Positions 16,983 to 25,470 of a stretch of 64,000 nucleotides of DNA are shown one piece after another; within the stretch, counting starts at the first letter, position 1, and the number at the start of each line of letters is the position of its first letter. Where the stretch lies: assembly GCF_010119195.1 (NCBI RefSeq), contig NZ_WRXL01000004.1:310001-374000 (forward strand). Direction: 5' to 3'. Under the pieces are notes generated by a model. The model was not told the DNA's origin and did not search any database. It was given only the letters and a program-made list of their open reading frames with translations. Source of the stretch: Haloarcula salina. Its GTDB lineage: Archaea > Halobacteriota > Halobacteria > Halobacteriales > Haloarculaceae. The position numbers and the translations under genes are program-made.

Positions 16983-17543
16983 TTACAGTTCGGGAACGTC
17001 CGACGGCATGTCGAAGTCGTGGTAGTACTCGCCTTTTTCCTTCGAGAGGATGTCGAGGACGGCGGCCGCGCCGTCGCCGGCGGCGATGACGGCCTGCCAC
17101 TTCTCGGCGCGCCCCATCGCCCCGGTCGCGTAGACGCCCTCGACGGAGGTCTCCATGTCGAGAGTCACGTCGACCACGTCCTCCTCGGTGAACGCACAGC
17201 CGAGGTCCTCGGCCAGGTCGCGCGCGCCGCCGGTCGCCAGGACGACGTAGTCCGCGCCGTACTCGTCGTCGTCGGTCGAGACGACGAAGCCGTCGTCGGC
17301 CTGTTCCACGTCGGTCACTTCCGCGTCGTGGAGCGTCGCGCCGCGGTCGCGGGCCTGTCCGCGAGCGATTTCGAGGTACTCGTCGCCGCTGATGCTCCGC
17401 ACGGCGGGGTAGTTGAACAGGTGCGCCTTGTGCATCCACGACTCGTCCGTGTCGAAGACGACGGTTTCGAGGTCGTTTTTGGCCGCGTACAGTGCCGCGC
17501 TCAGGCCGGCGGGACCGCCGCCGACGACTGCTACGTCTACCAT
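16983..17543 (-). CDS. Short FAD-dependent oxidoreductase (thioredoxin-reductase-like, single domain)
   Basis: 186 residues. The FAD-binding fold begins VDVAVVGGGPAGLSAALYAAK and is shown as VVGGGPAGLSAALY; the second FAD motif is EGVYATGAMG. It resembles thioredoxin reductase but lacks both the CxxC pair and the separate NAD(P)H domain, at little over half the usual length. It must therefore use an unusual electron donor or act as a flavin carrier. Its promoter carries a perfect palindrome (17574-17591) whose core recurs before the pirin gene, so the two are probably co-regulated. No frameshift is seen; the short form appears natural in haloarchaea. Confidence 0.85.
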   Translation of the reverse strand: MVDVAVVGGGPAGLSAALYAAKNDLETVVFDTDESWMHKAHLFNYPAVRSISGDEYLEIARGQARDRGATLHDAEVTDVEQADDGFVVSTDDDEYGADYVVLATGGARDLAEDLGCAFTEEDVVDVTLDMETSVEGVYATGAMGRAEKWQAVIAAGDGAAAVLDILSKEKGEYYHDFDMPSDVPEL

Positions 17544-17573
17544 ACGTGACCGGTCGGACCGCTCGTCCTAATA

Positions 17574-17591
17574 TTTTACCATCTGGTAAAA
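17574..17591. promoter_or_regulatory. Palindromic operator before the FAD protein
   Basis: TTTTACCA-TC-TGGTAAAA is a perfect inverted repeat with 8-nt arms. It lies 31-48 nt upstream of the FAD-protein start and touches the TATA-like AATATTA on that strand, so a bound protein would block TBP/TFB. The core TTTACC-N4-GGTAAA recurs at 18369-18384. Confidence 0.75.
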
Positions 17592-17606
17592 CGAGCCGGT
17601 CGTCGC

Positions 17607-18356
17607 TCAGTACACGACGGGACCGCGCTGGCGGATGGGGTCTCCGTGTGGCCGGCCCGCGACGGCGACGACCCGGAGTCCGTCCTCGCTTCGGAGGTCG
17701 AGCGAGCGCGATTCGGCGACCGGCAGCACGTCCCCGCCGCCGAACTCCGCCCCGTCGACAGTCCCGTCGCCCTCGACAGCGTAGAGGAAGCCAGACCAGC
17801 CCTCCGGAATCTCCCACGTCCACGCCTCGGCGACGGACACGTCGAGATAGCGCATCGGCGTGACGAGGTCGAGGGGCGAGCCGTCACCCACGACGGTCCT
17901 GACGGTCGCTCCGTCACGCTCGTCGACGGGGGGGTCGTCGGCCGACGCGTCGGCGTAGCCCGGTTCGATGTCTTTCTCCGCTCGCGGGAGGTTCACCCAG
18001 AGTTGCAGGCCGGAGCAGGCCCGGCCGTCCGCCGGGAATTCGGAGTGTCTGATGCCCTCGCCGGCGGTGATTCGCATCGCGTCGCCCTCGGCGGCGGTGT
18101 CGACGACGCCCAGCGAGTCCTCGTGATCCATCCCGCCGTCGAGCATGTACGAGACGATCTCGAAGCCGCTGTGACCGTGCATCGGGAAGCCCTCGTCCGG
18201 GTCGATGTAGAACCGCTCGAACAGCACGAACGGGTCCAGGTGGTGCGGGTAGCCGTTCGTCGGGAACGCGCGGTTCGACTCGACGCCCGTCCCGTGACGG
18301 ACCCGCTCGCCGGCGATCGGACTGTCGACGGCCGCTCGGGACTCGTTGCCGTTCAT
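17607..18356 (-). CDS. Pirin-family bicupin protein
   Basis: 249 residues from ATG 18356; the longer frame to 18608 overlaps the divergent gene. The N-terminal cupin has the metal-site pattern HHLDPFVLFE and FPMHGHSGFEIVSYMLDG with HxH and E, followed by MRITAGEGIRHSE. The C-terminal cupin is less conserved, as in pirins. Pirins act as redox-sensitive iron proteins or quercetin-type dioxygenases. It is downstream of a TTTACC-N4-GGTAAA operator like that of the neighbouring FAD protein, consistent with a redox or electrophile response. Confidence 0.9.
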   Translation of the reverse strand: MNGNESRAAVDSPIAGERVRHGTGVESNRAFPTNGYPHHLDPFVLFERFYIDPDEGFPMHGHSGFEIVSYMLDGGMDHEDSLGVVDTAAEGDAMRITAGEGIRHSEFPADGRACSGLQLWVNLPRAEKDIEPGYADASADDPPVDERDGATVRTVVGDGSPLDLVTPMRYLDVSVAEAWTWEIPEGWSGFLYAVEGDGTVDGAEFGGGDVLPVAESRSLDLRSEDGLRVVAVAGRPHGDPIRQRGPVVY

Positions 18357-18368
18357 ACGCCCCAGTAG

Positions 18369-18384
18369 TTTACCGGGCGGTAAA
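18369..18384. promoter_or_regulatory. Palindromic operator before the pirin gene
   Basis: TTTACC-GGGC-GGTAAA lies 13-28 nt upstream of the pirin start. It has the same half-sites and the same 4-nt spacing as the site at 17575-17590. The divergent DUF255 gene starts 117 nt away and could also be influenced. Confidence 0.7.
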
Positions 18385-18500
18385 ACCGCTCGGGAAGCGG
18401 CCGAAACCGGCGGGCACCTCGCGACGACTTTCGGAGCCGAGGGACGGCCCCCGTCGCCGGCGTCGCGCCTCTTTTCCCCGCGGCGCACCGACTCCCGATC

Positions 18501-20741
18501 ATGAGCGATACCGCGCCCACAGAGCGGAACCGGCTGGACGAGGAGGAGAGCCCGTATCTCCGCCAGCACGCCGACAACCCGGTGAACTGGCAGCCCTGGG
18601 ACGACCAAGCCCTAGCGGCCGCCCGGGAGCGCGACGTGCCCATCTTCCTCTCCATCGGCTACGCCGCGTGTCACTGGTGTCACGTGATGGAAGAGGAGAG
18701 CTTCGCGGACGAGGACATCGCCGCGTTCCTCAACGAGAACTTCGTCCCGATCAAGGTCGACCGCGAGGAGCGGCCGGACCTCGACTCGGTGTACATGAGC
18801 ATCTGCCAGCAGGTGACCGGCGGTGGCGGGTGGCCGCTGTCGGCCTGGCTCACGCCCGAGGGCAAGCCCTTCTACGTCGGGACGTACTTCCCGCCCGAGG
18901 AGAAGCGCGGCCAACCGGGCTTCGGGGACCTGCTCCGACGGCTGGCGGACTCGTGGGCCGACCCCGAGCAGCGCGCGGACATGGAGACCCGTGCCCAGCA
19001 GTGGACCGACGCCATCGAGAGCGACCTCGAAGCGACGCCGGCCGACCCCGGGGACCCCGCGGACGACATCGTCCAGACCGCGGCGACCATCGCCCACCGC
19101 GGCGCGGACCGACAGCACGGCGGCTGGGGGTCCGGCGGCCCGAAGTTCCCGCAGAACGGGCGGCTCCACGCGCTCCTGCGCGCCGCTGCCGACAGCGAGT
19201 CGCCACGCGACTCGAAACGGGCTCGCGGGGCGGGCAACGACCCGCGAGACGGTGGTGACGACGACTACCTCGCCGTCGTCGAGGAGACGCTGGACGTGAT
19301 GGCCGACCGGGGGCTGTACGACCACGTCGGCGGCGGCTTCCACCGCTACGCCACGGACTCGAAGTGGGCCGTTCCGCACTTCGAGAAGATGCTGTACGAC
19401 AACGCCGAGATTCCGCGGGCCTTCCTCGCGGGGTACCAGGCAATCGGCTCCGAGCGCTACGCCGCGGTCGTCCGCGAGACCTTCGAGTTCGTTCAGCGCG
19501 AACTCCAGCACCCCGAGGGCGGCTTCTACAGCACGCTCGATGCGGAGAGCGCGCCGCATAGCGAGTCGCGGAGCGACTCGGAACAGTCGAGCGGGGGCAG
19601 CCCGCGAGACGACCCCCACGGCGAGACGGACGAGGGGCTGTTCTACGTCTGGACGCCCGAGCAGGTCCGCGAGGCCGTCGACGACGAGACTGACGCCGAC
19701 ATCTTCTGTGACTACTACGGCGTCACGGAGCGCGGGAACTTCGAGGGGGCGACGGTGCTCGCCGTCCGAAAGCCCGTGTCGGCGCTCGCCGAGGAGTACG
19801 ACCGCGGCGAGGACGCGATCACCGAGATCTTAGAGCGCGCCCTGAACCAGGCCTTCGCGGCCCGCGAGGACCGCCCGCGGCCGGCCCGCGACGAGAAGGT
19901 GCTGGCCGGCTGGAACGGCCTGATGATCCGGGCGCTCGCGGAGGGCGCGATCGTCCTCGACGACGCCTACGCCGACGTGGCCGCCGACGCGCTGGAGTTC
20001 GTCCGCGAGCACCTCTGGGACGCCGAGTCGGGGCGACTCAGCCGACGGTACAAGGACGGCGACGTGGCCATCGACGGCTACCTGGAGGACTACGCCTTCC
20101 TCGGGCGCGGCGCGCTGACGCTGTTCGAGGCGACCGGCGACGTGGACCACCTGGCGTTCGCGATGGACATCGGCAAGGCCATCACGGAGGCGTTCTGGGA
20201 CGACGAGCGGGACACCCTGTTCTTCACGCCGAGCGGCGGCGAATCGCTCGTGGCCCGCCCGCAGGAGCTGACCGACCAGTCGACGCCGTCGAGCACGGGC
20301 GTCGCCGTCGACCTCCTGCTGTCGCTGTCGCACTTCAGCGACGACGACCGCTTCGAAGACGTGGCCGAGCGGGTCGTCAGGACCCACGCCGACCGCGTCT
20401 CGTCGAACCCGCTCCAGCACGCCTCGCTCACGCTCGCCACGGACACGTACGAGCAGGGCGCGCTCGAACTCACGCTGGTCGGCGAGCGTGGGACCTATCC
20501 GGAGGAGTGGACGGAGACGCTGTCCGAGCGGTACCTCCCCCGTCGGCTCGTCGCCCACCGGCCGGCCGACGCGGACCGCCTCGAGGACTGGCTCGACGCG
20601 CTCGAACTGGACGAGGCCCCGCCGATCTGGGCGGGGAGAGAAGCGAAAGACGGCCGGCCGACCGCGTACGTCTGCCGGAACTTCGCGTGCTCGCCGCCGG
20701 CACACGACCTCGGCGAGGCGCTGGCGTGGGGCGAAGAATAA
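18501..20741 (+). CDS. DUF255/YyaL-type protein: thioredoxin-like domain plus six-hairpin glycosidase-like domain
   Basis: 746 residues. The N-terminal thioredoxin-like domain (about 10-180) has RLDEEESPYLRQHADNPVNW, here as SPYLRQHADNPV, and the active-site-like C57-HW-C60 in YAACHWCHVMEEESF. The large C-terminal part resembles the (alpha/alpha)6 barrel of N-acylglucosamine epimerases and includes GGFHRYATDSKWAVPHFEKM, shown as VGGGFHRYATD and VPHFEKMLYDNA. The family is widespread but its reaction is not established. Two low-complexity inserts, at 19194-19250 and 19560-19610, interrupt the conserved protein in frame and look like related palindromic elements. Confidence 0.9.
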   Translation: MSDTAPTERNRLDEEESPYLRQHADNPVNWQPWDDQALAAARERDVPIFLSIGYAACHWCHVMEEESFADEDIAAFLNENFVPIKVDREERPDLDSVYMSICQQVTGGGGWPLSAWLTPEGKPFYVGTYFPPEEKRGQPGFGDLLRRLADSWADPEQRADMETRAQQWTDAIESDLEATPADPGDPADDIVQTAATIAHRGADRQHGGWGSGGPKFPQNGRLHALLRAAADSESPRDSKRARGAGNDPRDGGDDDYLAVVEETLDVMADRGLYDHVGGGFHRYATDSKWAVPHFEKMLYDNAEIPRAFLAGYQAIGSERYAAVVRETFEFVQRELQHPEGGFYSTLDAESAPHSESRSDSEQSSGGSPRDDPHGETDEGLFYVWTPEQVREAVDDETDADIFCDYYGVTERGNFEGATVLAVRKPVSALAEEYDRGEDAITEILERALNQAFAAREDRPRPARDEKVLAGWNGLMIRALAEGAIVLDDAYADVAADALEFVREHLWDAESGRLSRRYKDGDVAIDGYLEDYAFLGRGALTLFEATGDVDHLAFAMDIGKAITEAFWDDERDTLFFTPSGGESLVARPQELTDQSTPSSTGVAVDLLLSLSHFSDDDRFEDVAERVVRTHADRVSSNPLQHASLTLATDTYEQGALELTLVGERGTYPEEWTETLSERYLPRRLVAHRPADADRLEDWLDALELDEAPPIWAGREAKDGRPTAYVCRNFACSPPAHDLGEALAWGEE
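19194..19250. repeat. In-frame palindromic insert, copy 1
   Basis: 57 nt inside the DUF255 gene with two adjacent hairpins: GCGAGTCGC/GCGACTCG and CTCGCGGG/CCCGCGAG. It encodes a Ser/Arg/Asp-rich linker (SESPRDSKRARG, then NDPRDGG). It resembles copy 2 in sequence and encoded peptide. Confidence 0.55.
19560..19610. repeat. In-frame palindromic insert, copy 2
   Basis: 51 nt in the same gene, with GCGAGTCGC/GCGACTCG and a partner of GAGCGGG/CCCGCGAG. It encodes SESRSDSEQSSGGSPRDD. The difference from copy 1 is 6 nt, so frame is kept. Confidence 0.55.
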
Positions 20742-20756
20742 GGACCGTCGACTCGC

Positions 20757-21146
20757 TCACTCCAGCGCGGCGTCGATCTTCTGTGCGAGGTGTACCGAGA
20801 TGGGGACCGGCTCCTCCTCGACGAAGCGGGCGATCTCCTCGCCGCCGCGCTCGACGACGACCGTCGGGATGTACTCGATGCCGTATTCCTCGACCTGCGG
20901 CCCGGTCTTCGAACCGTCGTCTTCCTTCTCGACCGGGTAGTGGTGGACGTTCGCGTCCGGGACGCCGGCGGCGTCCAGCGCCGCGCCGAAGTCGGGGAGC
21001 TGCGCCCGACAGTCCTTGCACCAGTCGCCACCCCAGATCTTGAACACGAGGTCCTGCGAGTGGCGCGTGAGCACGTCGACCGTGTCCGAGTACGCGTCTT
21101 TCACCCACACCGGGTTCGGTTCCATCGTCTCCAGAGTCTCGCTCAT
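20757..21146 (-). CDS. Thioredoxin-like protein
   Basis: 129 residues from the ATG at 21146 (two more codons possible). The active site is WGGDWCKDCRAQLPDFG, a C-K-D-C variant of the usual CGPC, followed by the cis-proline region IEYIPTVVVERGG. The acidic insert VEKEDDGSKTGPQ separates central strands. No signal peptide, so it works in the cytoplasm. It converges on the DUF255 gene, which also carries a thioredoxin-like domain. Confidence 0.88.
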   Translation of the reverse strand: MSETLETMEPNPVWVKDAYSDTVDVLTRHSQDLVFKIWGGDWCKDCRAQLPDFGAALDAAGVPDANVHHYPVEKEDDGSKTGPQVEEYGIEYIPTVVVERGGEEIARFVEEEPVPISVHLAQKIDAALE

Positions 21147-21243
21147 GGGCATCGCTACGGAGTCGGGGGGCTTGAAATCCTCGGCCGGGGCGTTTTCGCG
21201 TCAGCCGGCCGACAGGGACGGAATCGCGACCGCGGAGCGCCGG

Positions 21244-23421
21244 CTATCGCTCCAAGGTCGCCGTCCCTCGAACGTCTCGCGCGGAACGGCCGACTTCGAC
21301 GGTGTAGGATCCTGAATCGACCGTCCAGCCCTCGTCCGTGTCGTAGCGCGACAGCGCGAGGTCGTCGAGCGCGAGCGTCACCGTCCGTCGCTCGCCCGCG
21401 TCGAGGTGGACCGGTTCGACCGCCGCGAACTCCCGTTCGGGGCGCTCGACGCCGTCCACGTCCGGCGGCCGGACGTACGCCTGAACGACCTCCCGGCCCG
21501 GTCTGTCGGCGACGTTCTCGACGGTGACCGAGACGGTCTGGTCGTCGCCTGCCTCGACCGCGCCGTACTCGAACGCCGCGTACGAGTGGCCGTGGCCGAA
21601 GGGGTACGTCGGCTCCGCCTCGGCGGCGTCGAAGTGCCGGTAGCCGACGAACAGGCCCTCGTCGTAGTGGACCTCGCCGTCGACGCCGGGGAAGCGGCGG
21701 TCGTCGCCCGCCGTGGGGTACGCCCCCTCCGGCGCGAACGTGACCGGGAGTCGTCCACTCGGGTCTCTGTCGCCGTAGAGCACGTCGGCGAGTGCCTCGC
21801 CGTCGGCCTGGCCGGGGTACCACTGCTCGACCACTGCCGCCACGTCCTCGCGCCAGGGGAGCGAGACCGGGCCACCGGAGCGGACCACGACCACGGTGTC
21901 GTCGTTCGCGTCGGCGACCGCTTCCACGAGGGCGTCCTGCTCGCCGGGGAGGTCGAGGGTGTCGCGGTCCAGCGCCTCCGTGGTCGCGTCGCGGACGACC
22001 ACGACGGCCGCGTCGGCGGCCTCGGCGGCGGCGACCGCGTCGTCGAGCGACGGGTCGCGGTCGTCCGCCTCGGCCGTGTCGCCAGCGTCCCCCGTCTCGT
22101 CGTCCGCTTCGTCGCCGACGAACGGCAGCATGTCGAACAGCGAGACGGACTCGATTCGCGGGACGCCGAACGCCGACGCGACCGCGCCCTCGGCCCGCGC
22201 CTCGATGCCGTCGAGCGGCGAGACCGAGCGGAACGGCGTCGTCTCCGAGGACCCGCCGCCGCCCAGTTTCGCCTCGTCGACGTGGGGCCCGATGACGGCC
22301 ACGTCGGTCACGTCGTCCAGCGGGAGCAGGCCATCGTTGTCGAGGAGGACGGTCCCGCGGGCGGCGACGTCCCGGGCGAGGTCCCGGTGGCGCTGGCTGT
22401 CGAGTTCCCCGGCGTCACCCTCTCCGTCGTCGGTCCCGCGGTCCCCCGCACCCGCGCCGGCCTCGTCCAGCCGTCCGAACCTGGCCAACTGTCCGAGGAC
22501 GCGCCGGACCATGTCGTCGAGTCGCTCCGGCGGGACCTCGCCGGCGTCGATGGCCTCGGCGAGCGGTTCGCCGAACAGGCCCGCATGCGTCCCGTCGGGA
22601 ATGCCGTCGGGCCACTCGAAGTCGTCAAGTTCGCCGTCTCCGTCGCCGTCACCGCCCCAGACCTCCATGGAGACGCCGGGCATCTCCACGTCCAACCCCG
22701 CGTTGGCCGCGCCGACGGCCGTCTCCAGGCCGTACCAGTCCGAGACGGTGTAGCCCGAAAACCTCCACTCGCCCTTGAGCACGTCGCCGACGAGGTACTC
22801 GTGGTCGCTCATGTGCGTGCCGTTGACGCGGTTGTAGGCCGTCATCACCGAGCCGACGCCGGCGTCGACCGCCGCGCGGAACGGCGGCAGGTACAGTTCC
22901 CGAAGCGTCCGCTCGTCGACCTCGGCGCTGACGCTGGTGCGGCGGGTCTCCTGATTGTTGGCGACGAAGTGCTTGACGGTGGCGACGACCCCTTCGGACT
23001 CGACGCCGGAGACGAGGGCCGCACCGATGTCGCCCGACGCGACCGGGTCTTCCGAGAGGTACTCGAAGTTCCGCCCGCAGTGGGGGACGCGGATGATATT
23101 CACGCCCGGCGCGAGCAGCGCGTCCTGTCCCAGCGCCGTCGCCTCGCGAGCCATCGCCGCGCCCTGGCGGCGGGCCAGGTCGGTGTCGAACGCCGCCGCC
23201 GTCGCAATCGAAGCGGGGAAGGCGGTCGCTCGCTCGCCCTCGGCACGGATACCGAGCGGGCCGTCGACCAGTCTGAACGGCGGGACGCCGACTGAGTCGA
23301 CGCCCGGCAGGTAGCCGGTGGCCGTCCCCTCCGGATCGGGCGCGCCGCGGACCAGCGAGAGCTTCTGCTGTCGGGAGAGGCGCTCCAGTGTCGCCTCGAC
23401 GGGGTCGTCAGTCGTGGTCAC
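21244..23421 (-). CDS. Glycoside hydrolase family 3 beta-glucosidase
   Basis: 725 residues. The N-terminal TIM-barrel domain has the GH3 features LVDGPLGIR, GRNFEYLSEDP and KHFVANNQETRR. The nucleophile aspartate is in YTVSDWYG. The C-terminal half has the alpha/beta sandwich (VAVIGPHVDEAKLGGGGS) and a fibronectin-III-like domain ending VEVGRSARDV. Acidic inserts at about 330-350 and 440-470 are not usual for the family and fit halophilic adaptation. No signal peptide is seen, so it likely hydrolyses imported beta-glucosides in the cytoplasm. Confidence 0.93.
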   Translation of the reverse strand: MTTTDDPVEATLERLSRQQKLSLVRGAPDPEGTATGYLPGVDSVGVPPFRLVDGPLGIRAEGERATAFPASIATAAAFDTDLARRQGAAMAREATALGQDALLAPGVNIIRVPHCGRNFEYLSEDPVASGDIGAALVSGVESEGVVATVKHFVANNQETRRTSVSAEVDERTLRELYLPPFRAAVDAGVGSVMTAYNRVNGTHMSDHEYLVGDVLKGEWRFSGYTVSDWYGLETAVGAANAGLDVEMPGVSMEVWGGDGDGDGELDDFEWPDGIPDGTHAGLFGEPLAEAIDAGEVPPERLDDMVRRVLGQLARFGRLDEAGAGAGDRGTDDGEGDAGELDSQRHRDLARDVAARGTVLLDNDGLLPLDDVTDVAVIGPHVDEAKLGGGGSSETTPFRSVSPLDGIEARAEGAVASAFGVPRIESVSLFDMLPFVGDEADDETGDAGDTAEADDRDPSLDDAVAAAEAADAAVVVVRDATTEALDRDTLDLPGEQDALVEAVADANDDTVVVVRSGGPVSLPWREDVAAVVEQWYPGQADGEALADVLYGDRDPSGRLPVTFAPEGAYPTAGDDRRFPGVDGEVHYDEGLFVGYRHFDAAEAEPTYPFGHGHSYAAFEYGAVEAGDDQTVSVTVENVADRPGREVVQAYVRPPDVDGVERPEREFAAVEPVHLDAGERRTVTLALDDLALSRYDTDEGWTVDSGSYTVEVGRSARDVRGTATLER

Positions 23422-23445
23422 ACCGACCCTCGACGCCCCATCCCC

Positions 23446-25119
23446 TTATACTGCCGACCCGCCGGCGGCCGGGTCCGGTGTGGTGTGGCCGCCGACGACG
23501 AGCCGCGCGCCGCCGCCCTCGCTCTCGGCCATCTCGACCGTCCAGCCGTGGGAGTCCGCGACGTGCTCGACGATGGCCAGTCCGAGCCCCGTCCCGGCAT
23601 CGGTCCGCGACACGCCGTGTTCGAACACCGCCTCGCGCTCGGCTTCGGGGACTCCCGGCCCGTCGTCGGCGATGGCGAACCCGTCGGCGGTCCCCGTGAC
23701 GCGGATCGCGACGCCGTGGCCGCCGTGTTCGACGCTGTTCCGGTAGACGTTCTCGAACAGCTGGAGGAGCTGGTCGCGGTCGCCGACGATCACGCGGTCG
23801 TCGTCGACTTCGAGCGTCGCCTCCGCAGTGTCGACGTGGGCCCACGCGGCCTCCGCGACGGCCGAGAGGTCGAGGGGCTCCGCGTTCGTCGTCTGCTCGT
23901 CGCGGGCGAACGCGAGCACGTCGTCGATGATCCGACTCATCCGCTCGTGGGCCGCCTCGATCCGGTCGAACTCCGCGGGGTCGTTTCGCTCCCGGGCCAG
24001 CGCGAGCCGACCGCTCGCGACGTTCAGCGGGTTTCGCAGATCGTGGCTGACGACGGCGGCGAACTGGTCGAGCTGTCGGTTCCGGTGTTCCAGTTCCCGC
24101 TCGCGCTCCTTCTGCTCGGTGATCTCGTGGACGAGGAGCACGTGGCCCACCAGCGCGTCCCGCGAGTCGCGCAGCGGCGAGAGGTCGACGTCGAAGTACC
24201 GATCGCCGTGCTCGACGACCGTCCGCCGCGCCTCGTCGCCGTCGTCCCGTGCCCGGTAACACTCGACCAGTTCCGGCCAGTCGTCCAGCGCGTCCGCGAC
24301 CGGGCGGCCGACGAGGGCCTCGTCGCCGAAGAGACGCCCCCCGGCGTCGTTCACTTCGAGGACCGTCCCGGACGTGTCGACGATGACCACGGCGCTGTTC
24401 AGCGAGTCCACCACCTCGCGGTACGCGACGGGCGAGATGTCGAGCAGTCGCGCCTCGAAGACGGCCCACGTGAGGACGATTCCGGTCGCGCCGAACAGGA
24501 GCGGCGTAGGCGCGACCGGAAACGTGCTCAGCGTGTCGGCGACGCTCCCGACCCACGGAAGGACAATCGCGAGCAGGACCGCGTACACCTGCCGGCGGTA
24601 GAGGTCGCCGCCGACCAGCGCGAAGTGAACGAGGACGGCGCTCGACGCGGCGACGAGGAAGTACGAGTAGACCACGTGCGCCAGGAACACCGGCCCGTAG
24701 CCGAGCTCCCAGCCGTACATGACCGCCTCCGACTGACCGGCGATGCGATAGACCAGGCCGTCGGGACCCGCGACCATGACCGCGAAAAACGCGATCGGTT
24801 CGACCGCGAGCAGGCCGTAGGTCCGTGCGTCGAGGTATCGCTCGTGGCCGGCGTAGGCCAGCGCGAACACGAACAGCCCCGCGACGGCGGGCATGACGCC
24901 GACGAAGACCCCGTGAGCCCACAGCAGCGCCAGTTCGGTCCCGCGGGTGAGGACGCCGGCGGCCGCACAGAAACACCAGATCGAGACGCCGCCGAGCAGC
25001 ACCGCAAGGGCCCGTCCGCCGGCGTAGTCCCGCCGGTTCCAGGCGTACGCGACCAGCGAGACGAGGACCACCGTCACCAGCAGCAGCGCCATCGCGTACC
25101 CGACGAACAGCGCCTCCAT
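23446..25119 (-). CDS. Membrane sensor histidine kinase with seven-helix N-terminal domain and PAS
   Basis: 557 residues from the ATG at 25119, chosen because a TATA-like TTTACA lies about 28 nt upstream; ATG 25137 is the alternative. About seven membrane helices (1-225) resemble the 7TM sensor region of histidine kinases. A PAS domain follows (about 235-340: VVIVDTSGTVLEVNDAGGRLF), then the phosphoacceptor in AVVSHDLRNPLNVA. The HATPase has LFENVYRNSVEHG, DDGPGVP and GTGLGLAIVEHVADSHGW. The signal is unknown. It is divergent from the P-loop unit, with a palindrome between the two. Confidence 0.9.
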   Translation of the reverse strand: MEALFVGYAMALLLVTVVLVSLVAYAWNRRDYAGGRALAVLLGGVSIWCFCAAAGVLTRGTELALLWAHGVFVGVMPAVAGLFVFALAYAGHERYLDARTYGLLAVEPIAFFAVMVAGPDGLVYRIAGQSEAVMYGWELGYGPVFLAHVVYSYFLVAASSAVLVHFALVGGDLYRRQVYAVLLAIVLPWVGSVADTLSTFPVAPTPLLFGATGIVLTWAVFEARLLDISPVAYREVVDSLNSAVVIVDTSGTVLEVNDAGGRLFGDEALVGRPVADALDDWPELVECYRARDDGDEARRTVVEHGDRYFDVDLSPLRDSRDALVGHVLLVHEITEQKERERELEHRNRQLDQFAAVVSHDLRNPLNVASGRLALARERNDPAEFDRIEAAHERMSRIIDDVLAFARDEQTTNAEPLDLSAVAEAAWAHVDTAEATLEVDDDRVIVGDRDQLLQLFENVYRNSVEHGGHGVAIRVTGTADGFAIADDGPGVPEAEREAVFEHGVSRTDAGTGLGLAIVEHVADSHGWTVEMAESEGGGARLVVGGHTTPDPAAGGSAV

Positions 25120-25185
25120 TGTGGGGACTGTTTCCATGCCAGTGTAAATGGGTTCCGAAGGTTCGAGGGATTTACCCACCCCCTC

Positions 25186-25205
25186 GGCATACCGGGGGGT
25201 ATGCC
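25186..25205. promoter_or_regulatory. Palindromic operator over the start of the 25201 gene
   Basis: GGCATACC-GGGG-GGTATGCC is a perfect inverted repeat with 8-nt arms and 4-nt spacer. It covers the start codon of the 25201 gene and lies 67 nt from the divergent kinase start. Its core TACC-N4-GGTA matches that of the operators at 17575 and 18369. Confidence 0.6.
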
Positions 25206-25470
25206 AGTCGACAGAGACGAGTTCGAGGAGATCCGCCCGTTCGACCTCCACGAACCCGAAGACGTGCTCGACCCCGAGAAACTGTACACGATTCCGGAGC
25301 TCGCCCGCCTCCTGCAGGGCCTGCCCGCCGACGCCGAACTCAACGAGGCAAACGAGGCGGTGTTCATCGACTGGGCCATCCCGTGGATGATCTTCAATCA
25401 GGACGCCCTCGTGTTCGCCGAACCGGAGGCCGACGACCTGGTCGGGCTGTACGGGCTCGCCGACGCATGA
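25201..25470 (+). CDS. Small acidic protein coupled to a P-loop ATPase, unknown function
   Basis: 89 residues. I do not recognise a named family. It is acidic, with DPEKLYTIPELARLLQGLPADAELNEANEAVFIDWAIPW; short parts are LYTIPELARLL and VFIDWAIPWMIFNQD. No metal motif or membrane span. A TATA-like GATTTACC about 28 nt upstream and an ATG inside the palindrome suggest a leaderless, repressible transcript. Its last codons overlap the ATPase start (ATGA), so the two are translationally coupled and probably act together. Confidence 0.75.
   Translation: MPVDRDEFEEIRPFDLHEPEDVLDPEKLYTIPELARLLQGLPADAELNEANEAVFIDWAIPWMIFNQDALVFAEPEADDLVGLYGLADA

Noticed and set aside
21406-23295. Long plus-strand frame opposite the GH3 gene
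   Set aside because: Antisense shadow of a complete beta-glucosidase, with shadow-like composition and no motif.
23485-25470. 661-codon plus-strand frame reading into the 89-residue gene
   Set aside because: It runs antisense to the membrane histidine kinase. Only its last 90 codons, after ATG 25201 and its own promoter, look like a real protein.
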